A stretch of 64,000 bases of DNA from Paucimonas sp. (GCA_031253995.1 JAIRVG010000063.1:48211-112210), one strand, 5' to 3'. Counted from the stretch's first letter, positions 37,368-46,675 are shown. Translations and numbers: made by a program. The notes: generated from the letters alone by a model not told the origin.

Positions 37368-38864
37368 ATGTCCCTCGCCCTCGTTCACAGCCGCGCCCAG
37401 GTGGGGGTGCTGGCGCCGCCGGTTCTTATCGAAGCCCATCTGGCCAACGGCCTGCCGACCCTGACTCTGGTCGGACTGCCGGAAGCCACGGTCAAGGAAA
37501 GCAAGGATCGGGTGCGCAGTGCGATCGTCAATTCGAAGCTGGAATTTCCCCAGCGGCGGATCACCCTGAATCTCGCGCCGGCGGACCTGCCCAAGGACGG
37601 CGGGCGCTTCGACCTGGCCATTGCCCTGGGGCTGCTGGCGGCCAACGGGGAATTCCCGCTGGCGGCGCTGAACGCGGTGGAGTGCCTGGGCGAGCTGGCA
37701 CTGTCTGGTGCGATACGACCGGTGCAGGGCGTGCTGCCTGCGGCCCTGGCCGCCCGCGATGCCGGGCGGGCGCTGGTAGTGCCGAAGGAGAATGCCGAGG
37801 AAGCCTGCATGGCATCCGGGCTGGTCGTATACGCGGCGGGGAATTTGCTGGAGCTGGTGGGGCATTTCAGCGGGGTTCAACCACTGGAGCCCTACAAGGC
37901 CAACGGACTGCTGCTCAACCCGCGGCCCTATCCGGACTTGAGCGAAGTGCAGGGCCAGATTGCCGCCAAGCGTGCATTGCTGGTGGCCGCGGCTGGCGCC
38001 CATAACCTGCTGTTCAGCGGTCCGCCCGGGACCGGCAAGACCTTGCTCGCCAGCCGCCTGCCCGGCCTGTTGCCGCCGCTGGACGAGCGCGAGGCGCTGG
38101 AGGTGGCGGCGATCCAGTCGGTGGCGGACTCCAAGCCGCTGGACTGCTGGCCACAAAGGCCGTTTCGTCACCCGCATCATTCTGCGTCGGGGCCTGCACT
38201 GGTTGGCGGTGGGTCTCGCCCGACGCCCGGTGAAATTACCCTGGCTCATCACGGTGTGCTCTTCCTGGATGAGCTTCCGGAGTTCGAACGCCGGGTGCTG
38301 GAGGTTCTGCGCGAGCCTCTGGAATCGGGCGAGATCGTGGTGGCGCGGGCGCGGGACCGGGTGCGTTTTCCGGCGCGTTTCCAACTGGTGGCGGCGATGA
38401 ACCCCTGCCCCTGTGGATATCTCGGCGACCCAACCGGTCGCTGCCGGTGCAGCAGCGAAATGGTCCAGCGTTACCGCAACAAACTCTCCGGTCCGCTGCT
38501 GGACCGCATCGACCTGCACCTTACCGTTGCCCGCGAGGCCACCGCCCTGTCACCCGCCAGCAGTGACGGCCCCGACAGCGCCACGGTTGCCCGGCAGGTC
38601 GCCCTGACCCGCGAGCGGCAACAACAACGGCAAGGTTGCGCCAATGCCTTTCTCGATCTCCCCGGCCTGCGCCGGCATTGCGGGTTATCCACAGCCGATG
38701 AGAGATGGCTGGAAACCGCCTGCGAGCGATTGACCCTGTCGCTGCGGGCCGCGCACCGGTTGTTGAAGGTGGCGCGGACGTTGGCGGATCTGGAGGAGGT
38801 GAAGGATATCCGGCGGGAGCATCTGGCGGAGGCGTTGCAGTATCGGCCCGCGGGGCAGGAATGA
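37368..38864 (+). CDS. comM: ComM/YifB-family Mg-chelatase-like AAA ATPase
   Basis: 498 residues from the ATG at 37368 (MSLALVHSRAQVGVLAPP). N-terminal ChlI-like domain with GLPEATVKESKDRVRSAIVN, then AAA core with Walker A GPPGTGKTLLASRL, Walker B VLFLDELPEF and the zinc-binding NPCPCGYLGDPTGRCRC insertion. ComM is a hexameric helicase that promotes branch migration during natural transformation in Acinetobacter and Vibrio; its presence does not prove competence here. Confidence 0.93.
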   Translation: MSLALVHSRAQVGVLAPPVLIEAHLANGLPTLTLVGLPEATVKESKDRVRSAIVNSKLEFPQRRITLNLAPADLPKDGGRFDLAIALGLLAANGEFPLAALNAVECLGELALSGAIRPVQGVLPAALAARDAGRALVVPKENAEEACMASGLVVYAAGNLLELVGHFSGVQPLEPYKANGLLLNPRPYPDLSEVQGQIAAKRALLVAAAGAHNLLFSGPPGTGKTLLASRLPGLLPPLDEREALEVAAIQSVADSKPLDCWPQRPFRHPHHSASGPALVGGGSRPTPGEITLAHHGVLFLDELPEFERRVLEVLREPLESGEIVVARARDRVRFPARFQLVAAMNPCPCGYLGDPTGRCRCSSEMVQRYRNKLSGPLLDRIDLHLTVAREATALSPASSDGPDSATVARQVALTRERQQQRQGCANAFLDLPGLRRHCGLSTADERWLETACERLTLSLRAAHRLLKVARTLADLEEVKDIRREHLAEALQYRPAGQE

Positions 38865-38897
38865 CAGTTGTGAATCTGATCACCAACGGAGAAGACG

Positions 38898-39131
38898 ATG
38901 AAAACACTGACGCTCGATGAGGCATCAACAAATCTGGCCAAGGCAATCAATCATGTCTGCCAACATCAGGAACCCGTAGAGATCACTCGCGAAGACGGAG
39001 AGTCTGTGGTCATGCTCACGCTGGCAGACCACAACTCCATGGTTGAAACACTCTATCTGCTCGGCAACAGCAAGAATGCCGCTTGGCTCAGGGAATCGAT
39101 TGCACAGCACAAAGGGCGAGGAAAAAGCTAA
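38898..39131 (+). CDS. Orphan Phd/YefM-family antitoxin
   Basis: 77 residues, MKTLTLDEASTNLAKAINHVCQHQEPVEITREDGESVVML, the Phd/YefM DNA-binding fold, with the toxin-embracing tail SMVETLYLLGNSKNAAWLRESI. Normally a YoeB or similar toxin gene follows or overlaps. Here only 18 bp separate the stop from the end of a convergent DUF6124 gene, and no toxin frame is visible on either strand. It follows comM by 33 bp with its own ribosome site CGGAGAAGACG. Confidence 0.88.
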   Translation: MKTLTLDEASTNLAKAINHVCQHQEPVEITREDGESVVMLTLADHNSMVETLYLLGNSKNAAWLRESIAQHKGRGKS

Positions 39132-39149
39132 GGCAGATTCTCCTTCCGC

Positions 39150-39467
39150 TTACTCGCGCCGATTGGCCCCACTCCAAACAAACCCCGTCAAGACAGAATC
39201 AACCAACGCCTTGGCCATTTCCGCTTGCTGAGCGATGCCGATGACCAAGGCATGGTCGTTGGCGGTGAGGTGCGCAGCGGCATCGCAGGCAGACGCCCGC
39301 AGGCAACTGAGCAACAGACAGGCGTGGACCAGCGCATCTTCAGCACAGATTTCCTCACTGACGTTGAACATGCACTTGCCATTGAAATCGTGGGGGCCAA
39401 AAGGCGTGCCACTGGTTTTGAACTGGGAAAAGTCGAAGGGCGGTGGATCGGGGACCGGCTTTTTCAT
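39150..39467 (-). CDS. DUF6124 family protein
   Basis: 105 residues from the ATG at 39467 (MKKPVPDPPPFDFSQFKTSG). The proline-rich start followed by MFNVSEEICAEDALVHACLLLSCLRASACDAAAHLT and LVIGIAQQAEMAKALVDSVL is the DUF6124/DUF3077-like Pseudomonas pattern; function unknown. A TAGGAGTTGCACC ribosome site precedes the ATG. Its leader is strongly structured. Confidence 0.82.
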   Translation of the reverse strand: MKKPVPDPPPFDFSQFKTSGTPFGPHDFNGKCMFNVSEEICAEDALVHACLLLSCLRASACDAAAHLTANDHALVIGIAQQAEMAKALVDSVLTGFVWSGANRRE

Positions 39468-39853
39468 GGTGCAACTCCTATGCGGATGGCAGAAAAGCCG
39501 CCGCCATAGCGCTGCGAAACGAATGGGTGGCAGCTGTACGCGGGTTCGCAGACCGGGCATAGGAACCGGCGCACCCGAAGGTGCCCCGCGCACAACCGCC
39601 ATGACAGGACAATCGAACGACATCGATCGAAAGCTGAAATGAGGTTCTGGCTATGCTCTGGGCTGCGACACCCTGTCACCAAAAATCAGTGACCGTCGGA
39701 GCCTAAGCACCCCTCCGCAGAGGCGCAACAGAGCAACAGGCCGCGCAGTATGATTCAGAAGCGTCTGACAGAAAACGGCCACAGAGCATTGTGAAATCTG
39801 TTGTTTCGAATGACATTTGAGACCTTCCGGCGACCACTCACCCCGAGAACCCC
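39468..39853. other. Non-coding region upstream of DUF6124 and the MscS gene
   Basis: 386 bp without a gene. Positions 39468-39620 form the structured DUF6124 leader on the minus strand. Positions 39650-39853 should hold the promoter of the divergent MscS-type gene; no clear regulatory box was recognised. Confidence 0.6.
39512..39584 (-). ncRNA. Structured 5' leader of the DUF6124 mRNA
   Basis: Three stems are visible: CTGCGAA (39512-39518) with TTCGCAG (39545-39551); GGTTC (39543-39547) with GAACC (39563-39567); and GCACC-CGAA-GGTGC (39571-39584), which on the transcript is a UUCG-capped hairpin. The first two share three bases and cannot form together. A cis-regulatory RNA is inferred, not demonstrated. 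Confidence 0.45.
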
Positions 39854-41272
39854 ATGCCCTACCCCCTCCTGCTCGGCGCCTTCCTCCTGCTCCTCGACCT
39901 GCTCCTCTGGCGCGCCATCCCCGTGGAACGCCGCAACTGGCGCACGGCCGCCCGGGTCGTGGCCTTCCTGCTGTTCACCGGGGTACTCCTGAGCGCCGGC
40001 ATCAGCCCGCTACAACCCCCACCCTGGCCCGAAGACCTGGCCCGCAACCTGATCGCCACCGTCCTGGAAATCACCTGGTGGCTGTTCGCCGCGCGCACGC
40101 TGACCGTGGTCATCGGCCTGCTGCTGATCGCCCGCAGCGGCCACACCGGCCGCCTGCTGCAGGACGTGTTGGGCGCGGTGATCTTCCTGGTCGCCATCGT
40201 CGCCGCAGCCGCGTACGTGATGCAGCTTCCGGTCAAAGGCCTGCTGGCGACCTCCGGCGTCATGGCCATCGTGATCGGCCTGGCCTTGCAGAGCACCCTG
40301 AGCGACGTGTTCTCCGGCATCGTCCTCAACACCACCCGCCCCTACCAGATCGATGACTGGATCAGCATCGACGGCACCGAGGGCAAGGTGATCGATATCG
40401 ACTGGCGCGCCACTCGCCTGCTCACCGGCAACGGCAGCATGGCGGTGATTCCCAACTCGGTGGCGGCCAAGGCCAAGCTGCTCAATTTCAGCCGGCCCAA
40501 CGATGTTCATGGGGTGTCCATCAGCGTGGTGGTGCCGGCCAGCGTGCGCCCGCGCAAGGTGCTGGATGCCCTGGAGAAGACCCTGCAAGGCAGCAGCGCG
40601 CTGCTCTCTACCCCGGCGCCGAAGGCGACGATCAAGACTTCGACTCTGGAATCGGTGGAGTACGAGGCCAGTGGCTTCGTCGGCTCGATGGGCGAGAAGA
40701 CCAGCGTGCGCAACCAGATGTTCGACCTCGCCCACCGTCACCTGGTGGCCGCCGGGGTGATCTGGAACCCGGAAAACGATGCACGCCCGTGGAGCCGCCA
40801 ACGCGGCCTGCTGGAAGACGTGCGCATCTTCCGTGCCCTGAGCAGCGAGGAAAAGGACAGCCTGAGCCAGCGCATGATCGCCGTGGAGTACCCGGCGGAT
40901 CAGGTCATCCTTGGCCTCGACGAGGCTTCCGATCACGTGCTGGTGATCGGCACCGGCGTGGTCTCGGCCTCGGTGCGCGATGGCGAGCGACTGCTGGAAG
41001 CCGGGCGCATGGGGCCGGGTGAAGTGCTGGGTGTGGAAGGCCTGCTGGACAACGAGGCGTCCATCGCCGAGTTCCGCAGCCTGACCAGTTGCCTGCTCTA
41101 TCGCATCGACAAGGCCGAGGTACGCAACTGCCTGGAACAGCGGGATGAAGTGAAGGCGGCGCTGAGCAAGCTGCAGCGCCTGCGTCAGGACAACAGCCAG
41201 TCGCTGCTGCTACAGCGACCGGCCGAGGTCAAGAAAGGTGGTTTCCTGCACTGGCTGCAGCGCAAGCCCTAG
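39854..41272 (+). CDS. MscS-type channel with C-terminal cyclic-nucleotide-binding-like domain
   Basis: 472 residues. Four N-terminal membrane helices, the pore region LLATSGVMAIVIGLALQSTLSDVFSGI, and the MscS beta domain RPYQIDDWISIDGTEGKVIDIDWRATRL and VIPNSVAAKAKLLNFSRP. The last 130 residues form a cNMP-binding-type beta barrel (LSQRMIAVEYPADQVILG, GPGEVLGVEGLLDNEASIAEFRS). The canonical phosphate-binding FGE-A-A-R-A motif is not clear, so the ligand is uncertain. It overlaps the convergent amaA gene by 4 bp. Confidence 0.88.
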   Translation: MPYPLLLGAFLLLLDLLLWRAIPVERRNWRTAARVVAFLLFTGVLLSAGISPLQPPPWPEDLARNLIATVLEITWWLFAARTLTVVIGLLLIARSGHTGRLLQDVLGAVIFLVAIVAAAAYVMQLPVKGLLATSGVMAIVIGLALQSTLSDVFSGIVLNTTRPYQIDDWISIDGTEGKVIDIDWRATRLLTGNGSMAVIPNSVAAKAKLLNFSRPNDVHGVSISVVVPASVRPRKVLDALEKTLQGSSALLSTPAPKATIKTSTLESVEYEASGFVGSMGEKTSVRNQMFDLAHRHLVAAGVIWNPENDARPWSRQRGLLEDVRIFRALSSEEKDSLSQRMIAVEYPADQVILGLDEASDHVLVIGTGVVSASVRDGERLLEAGRMGPGEVLGVEGLLDNEASIAEFRSLTSCLLYRIDKAEVRNCLEQRDEVKAALSKLQRLRQDNSQSLLLQRPAEVKKGGFLHWLQRKP

Positions 41273-42558
41273 AGCACCACCCGCAGGCACTGCCCGGCGT
41301 GATACAGCGAGAACCCGGTCTCATAGAAACCGGTCCGCAGCGCCGGCACCGCCACCGGTTTCATCGGCGAGAACGGGATCGGCAGCGTGGTCGGGTCATC
41401 CTGCATCAGGAACTGGGCGAACGCCTTGCCGATCACCGTGCCGGTGGTGTTGCCGCGACCGTTGTAGCCGGTGACCGCGACGATCCCCGGCGCCGGCTCG
41501 AACAGGCGCATGAGGTGGTCCGGGGTGAAGTCGATGCAGCCGGTCCAGTGCATCTCCCACTCCACCTTGCCCAGTTGCGGGAAATAGTGGCTCTGGATGC
41601 GGTCGGCCCAGCGGCGGATGAACCAGGATGGCTTGTTGTCGACCCGGCCAAGGCTGCCCAGCAGCAGGCGGCCCTGGTCGTCGCGGCGGATGCTGCTGAG
41701 CACGGTACGGGTGTCCCACGAGCCCTGGCCGTGCTTGAGCACGTTGTCGGCAGCGGCACCATGCAGCGACGCCGAGGCGACCTGGTAGTAGTAGCCGCGG
41801 AAGAAGTGGCGCTGCAGGTCGGTCCAGTCGCCTTCGGTGTAGGCACCGGTAGAGATCACCACCTTCTCGGCCTGCACCGAGCCCTTGGCGGTCTTGACCT
41901 GCCAGCCCTTGTTGCCGACGCGCTGCAGGCCCTGCACCGGGGACTGTGGATAAATCCGTCCGCCCAGGCGTTCCACCGCTTCGGCTAGGCCGCGGGTGTA
42001 GGCCATGGGGTTGATGGTGCCGGCGCGGTGGTCGAGCAGCGCGGCGGCGATCTGCGTGGTGCCGCAGTATTCCTCGCAGCGGGCGCCGGTGAGCAGTTCG
42101 ACGTCGGCGCCGCGGCGGGTCCATTGTTCGTGGCGGGCCTGCAGGTCGGCGACGCCGGTGGCGTTGTGCGCCATGTGCAGGGTGCCTTCGTTGCGCGCCT
42201 GGCAGTCGATACCGAGGCGCTGGATCAGGGCGAAGACTTCCGCCGGGGCTTCGCCCAGCACCTTGTTCAGGCGGCTGCCCTGTTGCTGGCCGAGGGTGGC
42301 CTCGACATCGTCGGGACGGATCCAGGTGCCGGCATTGACCAGGCCGACGTTGCGCCCGGAGCCGCCGTGGCCGATGTCGCGGGCTTCCAGCAGGACCACG
42401 GACTTGCCCTGTTCCAGCAGGTGCAGGGCGGCGGAGAGGCCGGTGATGCCGCCGCCGATGACGCAGACATCGGCCACGGCGTCGCTGTTCAGGATCGAAG
42501 CGGGGGCCGGGGGTGGAGTGACATATTCCCACAAGCATTGTTGACGCAGGTCGGACAT
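41269..42558 (-). CDS. amaA: AmaA, L-pipecolate oxidase
   Basis: 429 residues. FAD-dependent oxidoreductase of the DAO/PuuB type: the dinucleotide fold VCVIGGGITGLSAALHLLEQG, EARDIGHGGSGRNVGLVNAG, and the C-terminal VTGYNGRGNTTGTVIGKAFA. In P. putida AmaA oxidises L-pipecolate to piperideine-6-carboxylate in D-lysine catabolism. The call relies on its neighbours: amaB upstream on the same strand, the LysR gene and hglS beyond. Alone it could equally be a gamma-glutamylputrescine oxidase. Confidence 0.82.
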   Translation of the reverse strand: MSDLRQQCLWEYVTPPPAPASILNSDAVADVCVIGGGITGLSAALHLLEQGKSVVLLEARDIGHGGSGRNVGLVNAGTWIRPDDVEATLGQQQGSRLNKVLGEAPAEVFALIQRLGIDCQARNEGTLHMAHNATGVADLQARHEQWTRRGADVELLTGARCEEYCGTTQIAAALLDHRAGTINPMAYTRGLAEAVERLGGRIYPQSPVQGLQRVGNKGWQVKTAKGSVQAEKVVISTGAYTEGDWTDLQRHFFRGYYYQVASASLHGAAADNVLKHGQGSWDTRTVLSSIRRDDQGRLLLGSLGRVDNKPSWFIRRWADRIQSHYFPQLGKVEWEMHWTGCIDFTPDHLMRLFEPAPGIVAVTGYNGRGNTTGTVIGKAFAQFLMQDDPTTLPIPFSPMKPVAVPALRTGFYETGFSLYHAGQCLRVVL

Positions 42559-42630
42559 GGGTGGGTCCCCGGAGCAGAGTTTGGTTTTTTTATCTCGGCA
42601 AGCGACACATGAATCATGGGTTTTGCAGGG

Positions 42631-42667
42631 GCCTTGTGAGAGCGGGTTTACCCGCTCTCACAGGGGC
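42631..42667. repeat. REP-like palindrome
   Basis: GTGAGAGCGGG TTTA CCCGCTCTCAC, a variant with GAGAG in place of GGGAG, between amaB and amaA. Confidence 0.75.
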
Positions 42668-42678
42668 CGCGTCGTGTT

Positions 42679-44169
42679 TCAGTCGAAGACGATGCCCTGG
42701 GCCAGCGGCAATTCGCGGGAATAGTTCACGGTATTGGTCTGCCGGCGCATGTAGGCCTTCCAGCTGTCCGACCCGGACTCACGCCCGCCCCCGGTCTCCT
42801 TCTCGCCGCCGAACGCACCGCCGATCTCCGCGCCGCTGGTGCCGATGTTGACGTTGGCAATCCCGCAGTCACTCCCCGCCGCACTCTGGAAACGCTCGGC
42901 CTCGCGCAGGTCGGTGGTGAAGATGCACGACGACAGCCCCTGCGGCACCTCGTTGTTCAGGCGCAGCGCTTCCTCGAAATCATCGTAGGCCATCACATAG
43001 AGGATCGGCGCGAAGGTCTCGTGGCGCACCACTTCGGTCTGGCCAGGCATTTCCACGATGGCCGGCGCGACGTAGTAGGCATCCGGGTACTGGTCCGCCA
43101 GCTGGCGCTCGCCACCGAACACCTGGCCACCCTCGTCTCGGGCGCGGGCCAGCGCATCTTGCATGGACAGGAACGACGCCTTGTCGATCAGCGGACCGAC
43201 CAGGTTGCCTTCCCGCGGATCACCGATACGCACCTTGCCGTAGGCGGATTTGACTCGCGCCACCACTTCGTCCTTGACCGAACGGTGCACGATCACCCGA
43301 CGCAGAGTGGTGCAACGCTGCCCGGCCGTACCGACGGCGCTGAACAGCACGGCGCGCACGGCCAGGTCGAGGTCGGCGCTGGGGGCGAGGATCATGGCGT
43401 TGTTGCCGCCCAGTTCGAGGATGCTGCGGCCGAAGCGCGCGGCCACCCGCGGCCCGACTTCACGGCCCATGCGGGTGCTGCCGGTGGCGCTGACCAGCGG
43501 CACGCGAGGATCATCCACCAGCGCCTGGCCGGCATCACGGTCGCCGATGATCACCTGGCTCAGGCCGGCAGGCGCATCGCCGAATTTCGCCAGGGCTTTT
43601 TCGAACAGCGCCTGGCAGGCCAGGGCGGTCAAAGGCGTCTTCTCGGACGGTTTCCACACCACGGCATTGCCGCAAACCAGCGCCAGGGTGGTGTTCCACG
43701 CCCACACCGCGACCGGGAAGTTGAAGGCGCTGATCACGCCGACCACGCCCAGCGGATGCCAGCTTTCACGCATGTGGTGGCCGGGACGCTCGGAAGCGAT
43801 GGTCAAGCCGTAGAGCTGGCGCGACAGGCCGACGGCGAAGTCGCAGATATCGATCATTTCCTGCACTTCACCCAGGCCTTCCTGGGTGATCTTGCCGGCT
43901 TCCACCGAAACCAGTTCGCCCAGTTCCGCCTTGTACTCGCGCAGCACTTCGCCGAACAGGCGAACCAGCTCACCACGGCGCGGCGCCGGCACGTTGCGCC
44001 AGGCTTCGAACGCCTGCTGCGCCTGGGCGATCTTCGCCCCGACCGCAGCCGCCGGCTCCAGGTGCACCGAGGCGATCACGCTGCCGTCGATCGGGGTGTG
44101 AACGGCATGGTTGCCGTTGGTGTGGGCACTGGCCGGGACACCCAGGCGGGCAAGCAATCCATCAACCAT
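42679..44169 (-). CDS. amaB: AmaB, L-piperidine-6-carboxylate / 2-aminoadipate semialdehyde dehydrogenase
   Basis: 496 residues from the ATG at 44169, chosen because AGGAGAACAAC precedes it; a second ATG 15 bp upstream lacks that spacing. ALDH7 family (antiquitin-like): LELGGNNAMILAPSADLDL with the general-base Glu and GTAGQRCTTLRRVIVH with the nucleophile Cys, plus NVNIGTSGAEIGGAFGGEKETGGGRESGSD compressed here as the C-terminal ALDH7 stretch (about residues 450-478). It oxidises the semialdehyde to 2-aminoadipate. amaA lies 120 bp downstream. Confidence 0.9.
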   Translation of the reverse strand: MVDGLLARLGVPASAHTNGNHAVHTPIDGSVIASVHLEPAAAVGAKIAQAQQAFEAWRNVPAPRRGELVRLFGEVLREYKAELGELVSVEAGKITQEGLGEVQEMIDICDFAVGLSRQLYGLTIASERPGHHMRESWHPLGVVGVISAFNFPVAVWAWNTTLALVCGNAVVWKPSEKTPLTALACQALFEKALAKFGDAPAGLSQVIIGDRDAGQALVDDPRVPLVSATGSTRMGREVGPRVAARFGRSILELGGNNAMILAPSADLDLAVRAVLFSAVGTAGQRCTTLRRVIVHRSVKDEVVARVKSAYGKVRIGDPREGNLVGPLIDKASFLSMQDALARARDEGGQVFGGERQLADQYPDAYYVAPAIVEMPGQTEVVRHETFAPILYVMAYDDFEEALRLNNEVPQGLSSCIFTTDLREAERFQSAAGSDCGIANVNIGTSGAEIGGAFGGEKETGGGRESGSDSWKAYMRRQTNTVNYSRELPLAQGIVFD

Positions 44170-44288
44170 GTTGTTCTCCTGCAAGGCGGTGGGAGGTTGT
44201 AATCATTGTCGGGGATCAGTATTAATCCGATCACCAAGCCTCAACAAACGACCTTTATTCCGCACATCATTCCCTCAGGTAATGAACC

Positions 44289-45188
44289 ATGTCCAAACGC
44301 CTGGTCCCGTCGATGGCCGCCCTGCAATGCTTCGAAGCCGCCGCCCGGCACCTGAGCTTCACCCGCGCCGCCGAGGAACTGCACCTGACCCAGAGCGCGG
44401 TGAGCAAGCAGGTGGCGCAGCTGGAGGACATGCTTCGGCACCACCTGTTCCTGCGTATCCGCCGCCGCCTGCAACTGACCCCGGCCGGCGCGCTGTACCT
44501 GGCCGAAGTGAACAAGATCCTGACCCAGGTCGACATGTCCAGCCGCTACATCATGTCCTACGGCGAGCAGACCGAGGTGCTCAAGGTCGCCACCCAGCCG
44601 AGCTTCGGCGTGCGCTGGCTGATCCCGCACCTGAAGGGCTTCGGCAAGCGCCATCCGAACATCCACCTGGATATCCGCAACGAGATGGAGCCGTTCTCCC
44701 TGCTCCAGGCCAAGGCCGACGTGGTGTTCTTCTATGGCCAGGGCACCTGGCCGGGGGCGACCTGCATCGAGCTGTTCGGCGAAGAGGTGGTGCCAGTGTG
44801 CGCGCCGGAACTGCTGCCCGGCGGCGTGCTGAACGATGCCAGCGAACTGTCCGGCCTGGTGCTGCTGCAAAGCACCACGCGCCCGGAAGCCTGGCACGAA
44901 TGGTTCCTCGAACAGGGCCTGCATTCGCCCAACAGCTACCATGGCCCGCGCTTCGATACCTTCCATATGTGCCTGAGCGCCGCCCAGGCCGGCTGTGGCG
45001 TGGCCCTGGTGCCGAGCTACCTGGCCGAAGCCGACCTGGCCGAGGGCAAGCTGGTGGTGGCGTGGCCCCATCGCATGCGCAGCAACGGCGCGCACTTCCT
45101 GGCCTTCTCCGAGCACGCCGCCGAAGTGCCCAAGGTGCGCTGCCTGGTGGACTGGATCGCCGAGCAGGTCGCCGCCGACAAGTCCTGA
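44289..45188 (+). CDS. LysR-family regulator (GcvA-like) of the lysine cluster
   Basis: 299 residues. HTH FTRAAEELHLTQSAVSKQVAQLE in the first 60 residues, then a periplasmic-binding-like effector domain. The pattern RLVPSMAALQCFEAAARHLSF resembles GcvA-type LysR regulators. It is divergent from amaB (119 bp between starts) and 97 bp upstream of hglS, so it is well placed to control both. The effector is presumably a lysine-derived intermediate; this is inference. Confidence 0.88.
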   Translation: MSKRLVPSMAALQCFEAAARHLSFTRAAEELHLTQSAVSKQVAQLEDMLRHHLFLRIRRRLQLTPAGALYLAEVNKILTQVDMSSRYIMSYGEQTEVLKVATQPSFGVRWLIPHLKGFGKRHPNIHLDIRNEMEPFSLLQAKADVVFFYGQGTWPGATCIELFGEEVVPVCAPELLPGGVLNDASELSGLVLLQSTTRPEAWHEWFLEQGLHSPNSYHGPRFDTFHMCLSAAQAGCGVALVPSYLAEADLAEGKLVVAWPHRMRSNGAHFLAFSEHAAEVPKVRCLVDWIAEQVAADKS

Positions 45189-45285
45189 ATTTCCGGAATG
45201 ACTGCTCGACTTTTTTTCGCTTGAAGTGGATCAGCATTCCTCGTTTTCATGTAGCTGTGCCCCATCACTCACCAGGAAGCTTGCG

Positions 45286-46662
45286 ATGCCCGCTCAAGAT
45301 TTCGTCAGCCCGGACCAGATTCGCGCGCGGTTCTCCGCGGCCATGTCGCTCATGTACAAGCAGGAGGTCCCGCTCTACGGGACGCTGCTGGCGTTGGTGA
45401 GCGAGGTCAACCGGCAGGTGATGGAACAGCGCCCGGAGGTCGCCGAGGCCCTGCGCTGGACCGGCGAGATCGAACGCCTCGACCAGGAGCGCCACGGCGC
45501 CATCCGCGTGGGTACGGCGGCGGAGCTGGCGACCATCGGCCGGCTGTTCGCAGTGATGGGCATGCAGCCGGTGGGCTACTACGACCTGAGTTCGGCGGGC
45601 GTGCCGGTGCACTCCACGGCGTTTCGCGCGGTGCACGAGCAGTCGCTGCATGCCAGCCCGTTCCGGGTCTTCACCTCGTTGCTGCGCCTGGAGCTGATCG
45701 ATGATCCGGCGCTGCGGGAGCTGGCCCGCTCGATCCTGGACAAGCGCCAGATTTTCACCCCCCGGGTGCTGGAGCTGATCGCCCAGGGCGAGCGCGATGG
45801 CGGCCTGAACGAGGCGGATGCCGGCGAGTTCGTCGATGAAGCCCTGCACACTTTCCGCTGGCACCACGAGGCCACGGTGGCCGCCGGGGAGTACCGGCAG
45901 TTGCACGACCAGCACCGTTTGATCGCCGATGTGGTGGCGTTCAAGGGCCCGCATATCAACCACCTGACCCCGCGCACCCTGGATATCGATGCGATCCAGC
46001 TGGGCATGCCGGCCCACGGGATTCCGCCGAAGGCGGTGATCGAGGGGCCGCCGACCCGGCGTCATCCGATCTTGCTGCGCCAGACCAGCTTCAAGGCGCT
46101 GCAGGAGTCCATCGCCTTCCGTGATGCCGAGGGCAGTCACACGGCGCGCTTTGGAGAGATCGAACAGCGCGGTGCGGCGCTGACGCCGAAGGGGCGCCGG
46201 CTCTATGACCAGTTGCTCGATGCCACTCGCGAGGCGTTGGGCGGCGCGCCGGCGGAGAGCAATGCCGATCGCTACATGAGCCTGCTGGCCGAGACATTCC
46301 GGGCATTCCCGGATGACCTGGGGCAGATGCGCGAGCAGGAGCTGGCCTACTTCCGCTACTTCCCGACGGAGAAGGGGCTGGCGGCCAAGGAGCATCCGGC
46401 CGGCCTGGAAGCGCTGATCGAGGCGGGGCATTTGCATTTCGAAGCGCTGGTGTACGAGGATTTCCTGCCGGTGAGTGCGGCGGGGATCTTCCAGTCCAAC
46501 CTGGGGGACGACGGGCAGGCGGAGTATGGGAGCAACGCCAATCGGGAGGCGTTCGAGGAGGCGTTGGGGCAGCGGGTGCAGGATGAGTTGGCGTTGTATG
46601 CCGAGAGTGAGCGGCGTTCGCTGGCGGCCTGTGCCGAGGCCCTTGGTCTTCCCACCCTCTAA
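45286..46662 (+). CDS. hglS: HglS, 2-oxoadipate dioxygenase/decarboxylase (D-2-hydroxyglutarate synthase)
   Basis: 458 residues from the ATG at 45286, after CCAGGAAGCTTGCG. DUF1338 family: HGAIRVGTAAELATIGRLF with His70 and Arg74, HLTPRTLDIDAIQ with His226, and a Glu in FGEIEQRGAALT, the positions known as metal and substrate ligands in P. putida HglS. It converts 2-oxoadipate to D-2-hydroxyglutarate with oxygen, linking 2-aminoadipate to the TCA cycle. Last step of the route begun by AmaA and AmaB. Confidence 0.92.
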   Translation: MPAQDFVSPDQIRARFSAAMSLMYKQEVPLYGTLLALVSEVNRQVMEQRPEVAEALRWTGEIERLDQERHGAIRVGTAAELATIGRLFAVMGMQPVGYYDLSSAGVPVHSTAFRAVHEQSLHASPFRVFTSLLRLELIDDPALRELARSILDKRQIFTPRVLELIAQGERDGGLNEADAGEFVDEALHTFRWHHEATVAAGEYRQLHDQHRLIADVVAFKGPHINHLTPRTLDIDAIQLGMPAHGIPPKAVIEGPPTRRHPILLRQTSFKALQESIAFRDAEGSHTARFGEIEQRGAALTPKGRRLYDQLLDATREALGGAPAESNADRYMSLLAETFRAFPDDLGQMREQELAYFRYFPTEKGLAAKEHPAGLEALIEAGHLHFEALVYEDFLPVSAAGIFQSNLGDDGQAEYGSNANREAFEEALGQRVQDELALYAESERRSLAACAEALGLPTL

Positions 46663-46675
46663 AGCACGACGCGTT

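Noticed and set aside
39131..39240. A YoeB-like toxin overlapping the antitoxin end
   Set aside because: The only frames there are short shadows of the convergent DUF6124 gene without toxin motifs.
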